Positions 45,002 to 54,837 are shown, numbered from the stretch's first letter. The stretch: DNA of 64,000 nt from Martinezella rhizogenes (GCF_007002745.1 NZ_SGNY01000010.1:1-64000), one strand, 5' to 3'. Notes: generated by a model not told the origin, from the sequence alone. A program made the numbers and translations.

Positions 45002-47011
45002 GTGGAACAGGTAAACACTCCAGTCGGCAAGGGCCGGCGCAAGGCTTTATGGGCAGCGGTTGCGGTTATTGCCATCGCGGCTGCAGGTGTCATCGGTGGT
45101 AAAGCCTTCTACGAAGCAAAGGTCGACGAGCTGATTGCCCGCAGCGGCGCAACCGCCCGTTCCGTGGACGTCGATTTTCTCGGACAAATCCATATTCGCG
45201 AGCTGAGCCTGCCGCTTGAAGACGGCAAAAAAATCCAGATCGCAGCTATCGACGGGCGTCCCAAACTTCCTTTCCTGGCAGGCGCGCTCGATATGAATGG
45301 CATCGATATTGACGTGCCGACCGGCAAGATCTCCATGGCGCATGCCCGTGTCGAGAACGCCGCTTTCAAGAAAGTGGAAACGACATCTGGCGATGGCAAT
45401 GCAAACTCCCTGTCCCGGCGCATGGAGCGCTTCGCAGCGACGCGTATTTCCACGCCTGAACTGACATTCACCCAATCTATCGCCGACACCGAGCAGAAGA
45501 CCGTTTACAACAATGCGGCTCTGCTTGATATCGCCGATGGCCGGGTCGACCGCTATACGATCGACAATGCCAGCTATGACATCAAGATGGCTCTGCCGGA
45601 CAGCACTGGCACGATGGAAAAGAAGCACATGGTCGTCTCGACGGGTGCAATAACCGGTCAGGACTTCGACGCCGCCTACCTTGCAAGGCTCTACACGGAA
45701 AAAGCCGGGCCCGAAGACAAGGATGCAAAACCTCTTTACGGACCACTCTCCGTCAGCAAGATTTCCTTCTCCGACGGTGACGGTCAGTTCAGCTACGACG
45801 AAATACGCAGCGACGGCTTTACCGCTCGCATGCCGGCCGAGCCGCTGCTGGAAACCCTGAAGGCGCTGACGACAACCCAGAATGCCGATGAGCTTTCACC
45901 ACAGGAGCGCCAGGCATTTTTCGGCAAGGTCGTGTCCATTCTGGACATGATGGGCAAGAGCAACATGCAGCTGCTGGGCTTCAAGGTCGACGCGCCTGAT
46001 CAAAGCGAAGGGGCGGAGGGCAAGCGGGTCAAGGCGACCATCGAGCGCATCGACATGCAGATGGACAGCCGCAAGCTCGATTTCGGCCTGAACGGCATGT
46101 CGATTGGCGATGGCGACGGCAAGATCGAGGTCGCCGAGGCAAGCCTCAAGGGCTTTGACTGGAGTTCCACAATCGAAGGTCTCTCCCAGATCGTCGGTTT
46201 CGATGAAACGAAAATCGAGACTTTCCCGTTCAATCGGCTGATCCCGGAACTCGGCAAGGTGCGTGTCGGTGGCATCAACGTTGATATCGCCGCTCCGGAA
46301 AAGACCGATGAAGAGGCAACAGGCACGCCTGAGCGCATCAAGTTCACGCTCAAGAATTTCGAGATGGGACTGACCAAACCCTTCAATGGCATCCCGACCG
46401 ATATCGAAATCAGGCAGGAGGACCTTTCCCTGCCCATCCCGGCGGATTCGACGGAGGAAGTTTTTGTTGAAGCGCGCAAACTGGGTCTGGAGTCACTCGC
46501 CTTGTCTTACGCCCTCGCCGCTGGCTGGGACGAACCAAACAAAAACCTGCTGATCCGCGAAGTTTCGCTCAGCAGCAAGGATATTGGCAGTGTCAATTTC
46601 TCCGGTCTGGTAAGCGGCTTTACGGAAGAGTTTTTCTCCTTCGACCTTGGTCGCGCCCAGGCTGCGCTTTTCGGGCTTGCCGGTCGTGAGGTGAAATTCA
46701 CGATCAAGGACGAAGGCATGATGGCCAAGGCGATCAAGCTTTATGCCCTGCAGAACGAGATGACCGAGGATCAGGTGCGTGGCACTTTGACGTTGGTTGC
46801 CAACGTGATGCTGCAGCAGGTGGCCGCCGAACAACCGAAACTCCAGGATGCGGTGAACGCACTCGTCCAATTCATCAACACGCCGGGAACCTTGACCGTC
46901 ACGGTCAAATCAACGGGCCCAAATGGCCTTGGCCTTTTTGATCTTGCTGCAGCCTCCGATAATCCGATGCTTCTCCTCGACAAGGTCGACATTCAGGCAA
47001 CCGCTGAATAA
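45002..47011 (+). CDS. large envelope protein, AsmA-like architecture
   Basis: 669 residues from GTG 45002 with GAGG upstream. A single N-terminal anchor (KALWAAVAVIAIAAAGVIGG) precedes a long periplasmic region rich in beta strands. It has repeated phrases such as VDVDFLGQIHIRELSLPLED, LDMNGIDIDVPTGKISMAHA and IDMQMDSRKLDFGLNGMSIG. These resemble the AsmA/TamB-like repeating-groove style but I cannot assign the family firmly. The C-terminus ends LLLDKVDIQATAE, like an outer-strand end. Likely in envelope maintenance; function unknown. Monocistronic, with hairpins after the stop. Confidence 0.7.
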   Translation: MEQVNTPVGKGRRKALWAAVAVIAIAAAGVIGGKAFYEAKVDELIARSGATARSVDVDFLGQIHIRELSLPLEDGKKIQIAAIDGRPKLPFLAGALDMNGIDIDVPTGKISMAHARVENAAFKKVETTSGDGNANSLSRRMERFAATRISTPELTFTQSIADTEQKTVYNNAALLDIADGRVDRYTIDNASYDIKMALPDSTGTMEKKHMVVSTGAITGQDFDAAYLARLYTEKAGPEDKDAKPLYGPLSVSKISFSDGDGQFSYDEIRSDGFTARMPAEPLLETLKALTTTQNADELSPQERQAFFGKVVSILDMMGKSNMQLLGFKVDAPDQSEGAEGKRVKATIERIDMQMDSRKLDFGLNGMSIGDGDGKIEVAEASLKGFDWSSTIEGLSQIVGFDETKIETFPFNRLIPELGKVRVGGINVDIAAPEKTDEEATGTPERIKFTLKNFEMGLTKPFNGIPTDIEIRQEDLSLPIPADSTEEVFVEARKLGLESLALSYALAAGWDEPNKNLLIREVSLSSKDIGSVNFSGLVSGFTEEFFSFDLGRAQAALFGLAGREVKFTIKDEGMMAKAIKLYALQNEMTEDQVRGTLTLVANVMLQQVAAEQPKLQDAVNALVQFINTPGTLTVTVKSTGPNGLGLFDLAAASDNPMLLLDKVDIQATAE

Positions 47012-47040
47012 GCCGGCCTACCAGCCGCCAGTTATCTCAA

Positions 47041-47104
47041 GCTCAGTTACCTGAGCCTGAGATTACCTGAACATACATCCTGCCGCCCCATTTGCGGGGC
47101 GGCA
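47041..47104 (+). terminator. two strong hairpins after the AsmA-like gene
   Basis: GCTCAG-TTAC-CTGAGC (47041-47056) is followed by a perfect 9-bp hairpin TGCCGCCCC-ATTTGC-GGGGCGGCA (47081-47104). A T run is missing directly after, but the second stem is strong. Probably the transcription end of the large envelope gene. Confidence 0.55.
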
Positions 47105-47360
47105 AGTTGGAATTTCGAACAGAATTTTTACAAGCTTATTTAATTAGTTACTCCGAAAATCGAAAGTCAGACATTAACAGCAATCCCGGATGGAAGCCTG
47201 AATATCCCGGTCGCATTAGCCGCGCGACACAAAACCGGCCGATTGAAAATCGCATTCCGGTCCATCGCAGCCCCCTTGGAGGACGCAACGATGGACCATA
47301 AGCCACTCTTACCGGCCATACTGGTCCACCACAGACAGGCCGGACCGGACGGACGGGATC
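47105..47360. other. intergenic region between convergent genes
   Basis: 256 bases between the hairpins and the 3' end of the ABC ATPase on the other strand. It is AT-richer than its surroundings near 47120-47150. No gene or RNA is recognised. Confidence 0.5.
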
Positions 47361-48422
47361 TTATCGAGCACCGGCAAAAAGCCAGACGCTTTCACGGGGA
47401 ATATCCACCCAGACAGGGCCTTCCGGCAGAGCCTTCGCGCCAAAGGCCTTGGCGGCGAAGTCGCCGGCCTTCAGGCGGTATTCCCAGCGGTCGCCGAGAT
47501 AGAGGCAGGCGTCCAGATGCATTTCCCTGCGGTTCTGGCCGGGATTGTCATGCACGGCGATCTGCTCGACGCGGATGACCGCCTTGTCCTCTTTTTCTTC
47601 GTTCCTGCCGAAAACGATGCCATCAAGCTGCCAGTTTGGCCCGTGAATGCTGGCATCTTCGCCCAGACCGCGTATCTCGCCGCTGGCGACATTGTTTGCG
47701 CCGAGAAAGTCTGCCGCATAAAAGCTCTTCGGCTTGGTGTAGATGTCCTGCGGCGTGCCTTCCTGAACGATGGCGCCGTTGCGCAGAAGCAGGATATTGT
47801 CGGATGCGGCGAGCGCTTCCGACTGATCGTGGGTGACGAGAACACCGCATATTTCCAGATCGAGGATGAGCTTGCGGATCCAGTAACGCGCCTCTTCGCG
47901 CAGCTTCGCGTCAAGATTGGAAAGCGGTTCGTCCATCAACAGGACACGCGGCTCATAGACCAGCGCGCGGCAGATTGCGACGCGTTGCTGCTGGCCGCCC
48001 GAAAGCTGATCGGGATAACGCTCGGCAAGATGGCCAAGACCGATCTTTTCCAGCGTCGCCTGAACACGTTTGCCGGCATCCACCCGGTTCACGCCACGCA
48101 GCTTCAGGCCATAGGCAACATTTTCCATCACCGTGCGATGCGGCCACAGCGCGTAGGACTGAAAGACAAGGCCGATATTGCGGTTTTCCGGCGCAACCGT
48201 CAGGCCCTTGCTGCCATCGAGCATCGGTTTTCCGCCGATGCTGATGAGGCCCTGTTCGGGCTGTTCCAGCCCGGCAATGCAGCGCAGCAGGGTTGTTTTG
48301 CCGCTGCCCGAAGCGCCGAGCAGGGAAACGATCGAGCCGCGTTCGGCAGTGAAGGATGCGCCCTGGAGAATATGCAGGCCGCCGAGATATTTGTGAACGT
48401 CGCGAACAGTAAGTTCAGTCAT
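47361..48422 (-). CDS. ABC ATPase of the sensor-linked importer
   Basis: 353 residues: Walker A GASGSGKT, Q-loop LVFQSYALWPH, signature LSGGQQQR, Walker B VLLMDEPLSNLD, switch VTHDQSEALAASD. It has a C-terminal TOBE-like domain (about 240-353). It overlaps the permease gene upstream by 8 bases. FbpC/AfuC-type. It is the last gene of the operon of binding protein, double permease and ATPase. Confidence 0.92.
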   Translation of the reverse strand: MTELTVRDVHKYLGGLHILQGASFTAERGSIVSLLGASGSGKTTLLRCIAGLEQPEQGLISIGGKPMLDGSKGLTVAPENRNIGLVFQSYALWPHRTVMENVAYGLKLRGVNRVDAGKRVQATLEKIGLGHLAERYPDQLSGGQQQRVAICRALVYEPRVLLMDEPLSNLDAKLREEARYWIRKLILDLEICGVLVTHDQSEALAASDNILLLRNGAIVQEGTPQDIYTKPKSFYAADFLGANNVASGEIRGLGEDASIHGPNWQLDGIVFGRNEEKEDKAVIRVEQIAVHDNPGQNRREMHLDACLYLGDRWEYRLKAGDFAAKAFGAKALPEGPVWVDIPRESVWLFAGAR

Positions 48423-50166
48423 GGATTTTTGCTCCCAGACGAAGGGCGAGACCGAGGCCTGCGCCGGTAAGAACGATGCTGACGAATGCCAGCGCGGCGA
48501 TCGTGTCCATTGCGCCGGACTGGATCATGGAAACCATGAGCGAGCCGATGACTTCGGTTCCGGCGCTCATGAGATAGATGCCGGTGGCATAGTCGCGCAG
48601 GAAGACAATCATGATCAGCGCCCATGCGCCGACGAGACCGGGGCGCACGATGGGAATGACGACGTCACGCCAGGTCTGGCCGATTGTCGCACCCGTCGTG
48701 CGTGCGGCCTCCTCCAGTTCGGGGCTGACCTGAATGAGCGTGCCCTGCAACAGCCGCAGGCCATAGGAAAGGCCAACGATCAGATAAGCGATGAACAGGC
48801 TTATCAGCGTCGTGCGCAGCGGCACCAGGAACGGAATGAACAGGAAAAGCCAGAAGAAGGCGAGACCGATGATCAGGCTCGGCATGGAGCGCGGCAGAAG
48901 AACCATGTAATCGAGAACGGTGTTGGACACGTCGCGATTGCGGTGCCCGGCAAGACCGACGACCAGATAAAAGGCGACAGCCACGGCACCACCAACGACC
49001 GCCAGTATGATGGTGTTGAGAACACCACGATAAAGGCTCGGAACCTCGAAAAGCGCATTGAAATGCTTGGTGGTGAGATGAGCGAAAGGATTGACGCCCT
49101 GCCCCCACGCATCGACAAAGGCGCGCAGGATAATTCCGCCGATCGGCAGGATGACCGACAGGAACAGCCAGAAACCGATGATGGAAAGCGCGATGATCTG
49201 GCCGGCGCGCCCCAGCCGCATGACGGTGGTGCGCGAACCTTTTCCGCCAAGGGCCGCATAACGGCGGCTGTGGCGCAGCAGCCGGCGCTGATACCACACC
49301 AGCGGCAGGGTCAGGAGCACGAGCAGGACAACGACGACAGCCATCAGCTGATAGGTAGGCACACCGAAAAGTGTCGTGAGCTTGTAGATATAGGTGGTGA
49401 GGACGTTGATGCCGCTCGGATCGCCAAGCACCAGCGGCACACCGAACATTTCAAAGCCGATCAACAGGTTAAGCGCGGTGGCGAAGATCAGCGCGGGCAG
49501 CACCATGGGCACGGTGACATCCCAGCACACACGCCAGATGGGCGCACCGGTGATGCGGGCCGCCTCTTCAAGATCGGACGGCAGGTTGCGCATTGCCGCC
49601 GACACGTAAAGATAGACATGCGGGACATGCGCCAGCCCCGTGACAAGCACGATGCCGCTCAGGGAATAGATGTTCCACGGCACGAAACCGATGATGTCGC
49701 GCACGAGGATCGAGACGAAGCCGGAAGGCCCGATGGCAACCGTATACCCGAAAGCAAGCACCAGCGCCGAAATGAACATCGGAACCAGCACGATGATTTC
49801 CAGCGCCTTGCGGAAATGCACATCGGTGCGGGTGAGCAGGAAGGAGAGTGCTGCGCCCAGCGGGACGGCGATCGCCACCATGCCCACGGCCATGATGACC
49901 GTGTTCCACAAGGCGTCGTAAAACATCGGGTCGACGAGAATATATTCATATGCGCTCAGGCCGAGGCTGGCGCTCGGGCTGAAGAACGGACCATCGAGAA
50001 AGCTCTGGTAGATGATCAGGCAAATGGGCGTCAGGACGCACAGCGTCAGGAAACCGATGACGAGCCGGCGGAAGAGCAGCGCTTCGCCGGGCGGACGCGG
50101 CGTCTTCAGTCGCGGCTCGCGGGATAGTTCTCGGGGTGGGTTTTGGGTAATGGTATCCACCGGCAT
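48415..50166 (-). CDS. double-length ABC permease of the sensor-linked importer
   Basis: 583 residues, twelve membrane helices in two fused halves. EAA loops are EEAARITGAPIWRVCWDVTV followed by PMVLPAL, and EEAARTTGATIGQTWRDVVI followed by PIVRPGL. It resembles the double permease at 35.7-37.4 kb in architecture, but the sequences differ throughout. The gap to the binding-protein gene is 148 bases, and an inverted-repeat-rich segment around 50225-50310 there may attenuate expression. Confidence 0.92.
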   Translation of the reverse strand: MPVDTITQNPPRELSREPRLKTPRPPGEALLFRRLVIGFLTLCVLTPICLIIYQSFLDGPFFSPSASLGLSAYEYILVDPMFYDALWNTVIMAVGMVAIAVPLGAALSFLLTRTDVHFRKALEIIVLVPMFISALVLAFGYTVAIGPSGFVSILVRDIIGFVPWNIYSLSGIVLVTGLAHVPHVYLYVSAAMRNLPSDLEEAARITGAPIWRVCWDVTVPMVLPALIFATALNLLIGFEMFGVPLVLGDPSGINVLTTYIYKLTTLFGVPTYQLMAVVVVLLVLLTLPLVWYQRRLLRHSRRYAALGGKGSRTTVMRLGRAGQIIALSIIGFWLFLSVILPIGGIILRAFVDAWGQGVNPFAHLTTKHFNALFEVPSLYRGVLNTIILAVVGGAVAVAFYLVVGLAGHRNRDVSNTVLDYMVLLPRSMPSLIIGLAFFWLFLFIPFLVPLRTTLISLFIAYLIVGLSYGLRLLQGTLIQVSPELEEAARTTGATIGQTWRDVVIPIVRPGLVGAWALIMIVFLRDYATGIYLMSAGTEVIGSLMVSMIQSGAMDTIAALAFVSIVLTGAGLGLALRLGAKIHD

Positions 50167-50314
50167 GGGTTGTAACCTCCGGGAAACAGACGTTTGTTGA
50201 ATGGATTTTCATAGGAATGGCACGACCGCGGCCCTGGGCCAGACACCGTTCTGTGCCTTTTAAAAAGCTCGGTGCCTGGCCCCGTCCTGGGGGACTTGCG
50301 TGCCCGGGGCGCGA

Positions 50315-51379
50315 TCAGCCCTTGAGCGCTGCGCGCCACTCGTTGAGGAACTTCAACCGTTTCATGGGTTCCATGAAACCGAGGAGCGTTTCATCGAGCG
50401 CGATCGGCTTCAAATTGCCGCCGACCAGTGCGTTGAGCGTGTCGATATTATAACCTTCGGTGGTGTCCTTGCGCAGAGCCGGCATACCCTTTGAAGCAAG
50501 CGCGTTCTGCCCGTCCTGCGACAGCAGGAAGTCCATGAACAACTTGCCGGCATTGGGGTGCGGCGCGTCTTTCAACAGGCCGGCAACACGCGAGAAGGCA
50601 AGCGTGTAATCCTTGCCGAAAGCAACACCGAGGTTCGGCGCGCTCTTCACCCAATCCAGCGCGTAGGAGCCGATCAGGTTGTAAGCGAGGACATTTTCAC
50701 CCGAAACCACGGTTTCGCGCATCGAGCCTGTCGAGGAATATGATTTGCCCTTCGCCTTGCCGAGCCCCTTGGTCATGTCCCAGAAATTGCTGGTTTTTTC
50801 CAGGTCACTGGTCTGGATCAGAAATCCGACGCCGGACTTTTCCGGATCGAAGGTGCCGATACGGCCGTTATATTCACCGCTGGAAATGAATTTGATCAGG
50901 TCTTCGCGTGTCTGCGGCACCTTGTCTTCCGGCAGCGCGGTCTTGTTGTAGATCATGCCGACAGGCTCGACCGAGGTGGCGTAAACAATGTCCTTGAAGA
51001 CCGCCCAGCTGGGCAGCGACGGCATTTCGGGCGACTTGTAGGCCTCCAGATAGCCGTCGGTCGCAAGCTTCACGCCCTGATCCATCGCCGAAGTCCAGAA
51101 GACGTCGCCACCCACCTGCTTGGCTGCGGCCTCCGAAATGATGCGGTTATAAACGCCATTGGTGCCGATATCGTTGTAGTCGACGCGGATGCCGGGATAT
51201 TTCTTCGTGAATGCGTCGAGCGCTGCCTGTGCCTGCGCCTGGTCGGTGGCCGCATAGATCGTGACCGACCCCTCCTTGCGTGCAGCCTCGACAAGATCGT
51301 CACTGGCCGCAAATACCGGCATGGCCAGCAGCAGGGCCGCCGCATTCGCGGTCAGCGCATAAGAGAAAAATTGCTTCAT
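50315..51379 (-). CDS. ABC solute-binding protein of the sensor-linked importer
   Basis: 354 residues from ATG 51379, which has GGGAGGACC 3-11 bases upstream. Signal peptide SYALTANAAALLLAMPVFAA, then GSVTIYAATDQAQAQAALDA, VDYNDIGTNGVYNRIISEAA, and in the C-terminal half LAYNLIGSYALDWV and FGKDYTLAFSRVAGLLKDAP. The last two blocks recur in the product encoded at 53737-54837. Fe3+/AfuA-type fold, but no Tyr-Tyr iron-binding pair. Likely ligand is a phosphorylated or anionic small molecule, which is uncertain. Confidence 0.92.
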   Translation of the reverse strand: MKQFFSYALTANAAALLLAMPVFAASDDLVEAARKEGSVTIYAATDQAQAQAALDAFTKKYPGIRVDYNDIGTNGVYNRIISEAAAKQVGGDVFWTSAMDQGVKLATDGYLEAYKSPEMPSLPSWAVFKDIVYATSVEPVGMIYNKTALPEDKVPQTREDLIKFISSGEYNGRIGTFDPEKSGVGFLIQTSDLEKTSNFWDMTKGLGKAKGKSYSSTGSMRETVVSGENVLAYNLIGSYALDWVKSAPNLGVAFGKDYTLAFSRVAGLLKDAPHPNAGKLFMDFLLSQDGQNALASKGMPALRKDTTEGYNIDTLNALVGGNLKPIALDETLLGFMEPMKRLKFLNEWRAALKG

Positions 51380-51687
51380 TTCTGGTCCTCCCACAATGAT
51401 TCAAGAAATCCGGGGGAAGAGAAGCGACCAAGTTACGACAGATTTTACTTGCCGACACACGCCTGAATATCTCGATTATTTTAAGCAAAGCAATAGTAAT
51501 TCCACTTCTTGCGAAGTAGATCAAGCCGCCAATAAAATCGATATCCTCCCACGGATATAGTGAAAATCATCCGATAAGCCGAATAGATCGCCACGCTACA
51601 TAAATTTATCCATGAATCTGTCAGCAACCTGTCACGTTCAAATATGTTTTTGTTGTCATGTTCGATTTTTCATGCAATTCATGGCCC
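51380..51687. promoter_or_regulatory. divergent promoter region between importer and sensor operon
   Basis: 308 bases of AT-rich DNA between the binding-protein gene (minus) and response-regulator gene (plus), the expected place for the regulator's binding sites. A stretch near 51600-51660 (TGTCACGTTCAAATATG) may hold promoter elements of the sensor operon. No clear direct repeat was found by eye. Confidence 0.4.
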
Positions 51688-52362
51688 ATGCGCATCCTCT
51701 TGGTCGAAGACACACGGGATGTCGGGGAGGCAATCAATCAACGGCTGGAGCGGGTGGGACACTCGGTTGATTGGGAGGCAGACGGACTTGTCGCGGCTGA
51801 AATTCTCGACTTCACCGATTACGATCTGATCATTCTTGACGTCATGCTGCCCGGGCTTGACGGGTTCGAGATATTGCGCCGTGTGCGGGCCGCCAAAAAA
51901 ACGGTTCCCGTGCTGGTACTGACGGCCCGCTCGGAAATCGAGGACCGCGTCAGCGCGCTTGATCTTGGCGCGGACGATTATCTGGTCAAACCGTTCGATT
52001 TTCGCGAGCTGGATGCGCGTGTGCGCGTGCTGCTGCGGCGCAACCGCGGCGAAACCACCAATATCATCACCTGCGGCAATCTGCAGCTCGATCAGCAAAG
52101 CCGCAACGTCCGGATCGGCAAACGGGAAGTGCAGCTGAAGCGGCGAGAAATTGCCATTCTCGAGGTTTTTGCCACCCGTCCCGGCCGTCTGTTCAGCAAG
52201 GACGAGTTGATGGATGCGCTGTTCGGCTTTGACGAGGGCGTCAACCACAATGCGGTCGAGCTTTATGTCAGCCGGATACGCAAGAAGATCGAGGGTTCAG
52301 GCGTATCGATCATTACCCAGCGCGGCATGGGTTATCAGCTGGTGATCGATGACAACCCGTGA
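51688..52362 (+). CDS. OmpR-family response regulator (TctD-like)
   Basis: 224 residues from ATG 51688; an in-frame ATG at 51658 would add ten residues before the receiver strand MRILLVEDTRD. Asp51 (LIILDVMLPGLDG) is the phospho-acceptor, with LVLTARSEIEDR and DDYLVKPFD for the Thr and Lys sites. The winged-helix domain ends YVSRIRKKIEGSGVSIITQR. It overlaps the kinase gene by 14 bases. It probably activates the divergent importer. Confidence 0.92.
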   Translation: MRILLVEDTRDVGEAINQRLERVGHSVDWEADGLVAAEILDFTDYDLIILDVMLPGLDGFEILRRVRAAKKTVPVLVLTARSEIEDRVSALDLGADDYLVKPFDFRELDARVRVLLRRNRGETTNIITCGNLQLDQQSRNVRIGKREVQLKRREIAILEVFATRPGRLFSKDELMDALFGFDEGVNHNAVELYVSRIRKKIEGSGVSIITQRGMGYQLVIDDNP

Positions 52363-53740
52363 GCCATCGCTGTTTTCACGCCTCGTCATTCGCGTGGGCA
52401 TGGTTCTGCTCATAGTGGCGAGTATCCTGATTTCCGCCGCCGGTTATTATGCCCAGACGGCCGCCAACAAGACCTATGACCAGCTTCTGCGCGGTGCCGC
52501 CATGCAGATTGCCGACGGCATTACCCAGAATGACGGCAAGCTGATCGTCAATCTGCCGCTCTCGGCTTTCGAACTGCTTGGCTTTGCGGAAAGGGACCGC
52601 ATCTTCTATCGCATCGTCGGACCGGATGGCGCGATCGTCAGCGGTTATCCCGACCTCAATGCCGATTATGATTATGTCGCTGCCCGTTACGATCCGCAGC
52701 TCGAAACGGAACAATATCGCGGCGTGGAAGTGCGGGTCATCACCGTTTCGCGCGCGCTGGCCGATCAGGCGCAGGGCGGATGGATCTACGTCATCCTGGC
52801 GCAGACCACCGAGGCGCGCCGGGCGCTGGCCGCCGAGATAACCCAGGGCGCCATATTGATTGTCGGCATCATGATCCTGCTTGGACTTGGCGGCACCTTT
52901 CTCGCCGTGCGTTATGCGCTGAAGCCCGTCACCCGGCTGGCGCTTGCCCTGCGGCAGCGCAACCCCGAAGACCTGACGACCATGGAAATGCCCGCACCGC
53001 AGGAGCTGCAGCCGTTTCTGGGCGCCATCAACCACTTCATGAGGCGGCTGGACGAACGTGTCGTGCGGCTGCAGCAGTTCATCGCCGATGCCGCACACCA
53101 GATACGCACGCCGCTGACCGGGCTTTCCGCCCAGGTGGACATGCTTGATGAAGCGAGCATGATCCCGGAAAATCGCGAGCGCACCCAGCGCATCAAGATA
53201 CGCACGGGCGAACTGGCGCAGCTGACCAACCAGTTGCTCAGCCACGCCATGGTCATCCATCGCTCCGGCACCATCCAGCTCGAAAACATCAATCTGGTTG
53301 CGGTGGCGCGCACGGCCTTCCACCATGCCGTTCCGCTGACCGTCGATCCCGACATGGTGATTTCGTTCGAGGCCGACGAAGCGTTGATGCCGGTCAAAGG
53401 CGACCCGGTCAGCCTGCGAGAAGCAATCGCCAACATCATCAGCAATGCGCTGCGCCATGGCGCGGTGTCGCGCCTCGATGTCCGGGTGATGCAGCATGAC
53501 GAGCGGATCTGCGTCGAGGTGGAAGATGACGGACCGGGTATTCCGCCGGAAAAATGGGATCAGATGTCACGCCGCTTCAACGCCACGTCTCCCAATGTCG
53601 GCACCGCCTCGGGGCTCGGGTTTGCCATAGCAGCGGAAGTCGCGGTCGCGCATGGCGGCCTGATCCGCTTTCGCGAAAAGGGCGACGCGGGTTTCACCGT
53701 CATCCTTGACTTGCCCTGCGCCGGAGAGGACAGCGCGTGA
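52349..53740 (+). CDS. TctE-like sensor histidine kinase
   Basis: 463 residues: membrane helices at about 10-30 (VIRVGMVLLIVASILISAAG) and 165-190 (QGAILIVGIMILLGLGGTFL) flank a periplasmic domain of the TctE type (AANKTYDQLLRGAAMQIADG, FYRIVGPDGAIVSG). HAMP and phosphoacceptor (FIADAAHQIRTPLTGLSAQV) follow. Catalytic boxes are NIISNALRHG, EDDGPGIPPE and GLGFAIAAEVAVAHGG. TctE kinases respond to carboxylates via a binding protein. Its stop overlaps the binding-protein-like gene by 4 bases. Confidence 0.92.
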   Translation: MTTREPSLFSRLVIRVGMVLLIVASILISAAGYYAQTAANKTYDQLLRGAAMQIADGITQNDGKLIVNLPLSAFELLGFAERDRIFYRIVGPDGAIVSGYPDLNADYDYVAARYDPQLETEQYRGVEVRVITVSRALADQAQGGWIYVILAQTTEARRALAAEITQGAILIVGIMILLGLGGTFLAVRYALKPVTRLALALRQRNPEDLTTMEMPAPQELQPFLGAINHFMRRLDERVVRLQQFIADAAHQIRTPLTGLSAQVDMLDEASMIPENRERTQRIKIRTGELAQLTNQLLSHAMVIHRSGTIQLENINLVAVARTAFHHAVPLTVDPDMVISFEADEALMPVKGDPVSLREAIANIISNALRHGAVSRLDVRVMQHDERICVEVEDDGPGIPPEKWDQMSRRFNATSPNVGTASGLGFAIAAEVAVAHGGLIRFREKGDAGFTVILDLPCAGEDSA

Positions 53741-54837
53741 AAAAACTTTTCCTGGCAATCCTGTTTTCAGCGCTGGCCACGGGCTCGGCTCTCCCGCAGC
53801 CGACGGAGGGCACCTCGACATATTTTCCCGCCCCGGCCGAAGAGACGGGCCGTCTCGTCATCAACGGCGCGGCCGACACATCCGCCCTGAAACCGCTTCT
53901 GCTCGATTTTCAGCAGATCGAACCGAACATCGCCATCGACTACACCGATTTCGTCACCAATGATCTCTATCGCGAGGCGGACGCCGCCTGCCGGGAGGAG
54001 AAGGATTTCGGCGACCTTCTGATGTCATCCTCGGTGGACCAGATGGTGAAGCTCGCCAATGACGGATGTGCCCTGTCGCATGTGTCGACAGAGACGCGCG
54101 CGGTGGAGAACCATGCCAATAGCTGGCGCGACGAGGTCTATGGCTTCACATTCGAGCCGAGTGTCATTGTTTATAACAGCGATTATGTTCCGCCGCAGGA
54201 CGTGCCGCATACGCGCGCCGAACTTGCCGATCTGCTGCGCCGAAAACAGGAGTTCTATCGCGGCCACGTCGCGACCTATGATCTTCGCCAGTCGGGTGTC
54301 GGTTATCTTCTGGCCTTCCTCGATGCGGAGCAGAATTCCACCGCCTATGGCCGCCTGCTGGAAAGCATGAGCCGCGTCGACACCCAGCTGCGCTGCTGCA
54401 ACAGTTCCGTGCTGGCCGATATTTCCAACCAGAAAATATATATAGGCTACAATGTCATAGGCTCCTACGCCTATGCGGCGACCCTGCGCGATCCGAAGCT
54501 GAAAATCGTCTTGCCGCGTGATTATACCCTTGTTCTAAGCAGGGCGGCGCTCATTCCGCAAAAGGCAAGGCAACCGGCGCTTGCCGGACGCTTCATCGAT
54601 TATCTTCTTTCGGAACGCGGCCGGCGTATCGCCCGGGAAAAATCCTTCTTCTTCTCGCAGGACGGAACCATGCCGGCAGGCGTCGATGGCCCTCCCTCGC
54701 TCATCGAAAGCGGTGTCGGACGCCTCATCCGCATCGGCCCCGCCCTTCTGGCGACGCAGGACGCCGCCCAGCGCAAACGTTTCATCGACGACTGGACCGG
54801 CGTGATGACGTCCGGAAACAATTCCGGAGCGAACTGA
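53737..54837 (+). CDS. extracytoplasmic solute-binding protein of the two-component operon (sensor partner)
   Basis: 366 residues with a signal peptide (LAILFSALATGSALP). It has the same fold as the transport binding protein at 50315-51379, with aligned blocks FEPSVIVYNSDYVPPQDVPH, YNVIGSYAYAAT, LPRDYTLVLSRAALIPQKAR and RFIDYLLSERGRRIA. It has several Cys the other lacks (AACREE, NDGCAL, LRCCNS), which could form disulfides. Located as third gene after regulator and kinase with no permease of its own, it most likely presents ligand to the kinase, as in Tct/Pgt-type three-component systems. Confidence 0.82.
   Translation: MKKLFLAILFSALATGSALPQPTEGTSTYFPAPAEETGRLVINGAADTSALKPLLLDFQQIEPNIAIDYTDFVTNDLYREADAACREEKDFGDLLMSSSVDQMVKLANDGCALSHVSTETRAVENHANSWRDEVYGFTFEPSVIVYNSDYVPPQDVPHTRAELADLLRRKQEFYRGHVATYDLRQSGVGYLLAFLDAEQNSTAYGRLLESMSRVDTQLRCCNSSVLADISNQKIYIGYNVIGSYAYAATLRDPKLKIVLPRDYTLVLSRAALIPQKARQPALAGRFIDYLLSERGRRIAREKSFFFSQDGTMPAGVDGPPSLIESGVGRLIRIGPALLATQDAAQRKRFIDDWTGVMTSGNNSGAN

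Noticed and set aside
48421..50127. Long plus-strand open frame opposite the double permease
   Set aside because: Translation is a hydrophilic run of Asp, Glu, Gln and His, typical of antisense to membrane-protein codons; no ribosome site or family.
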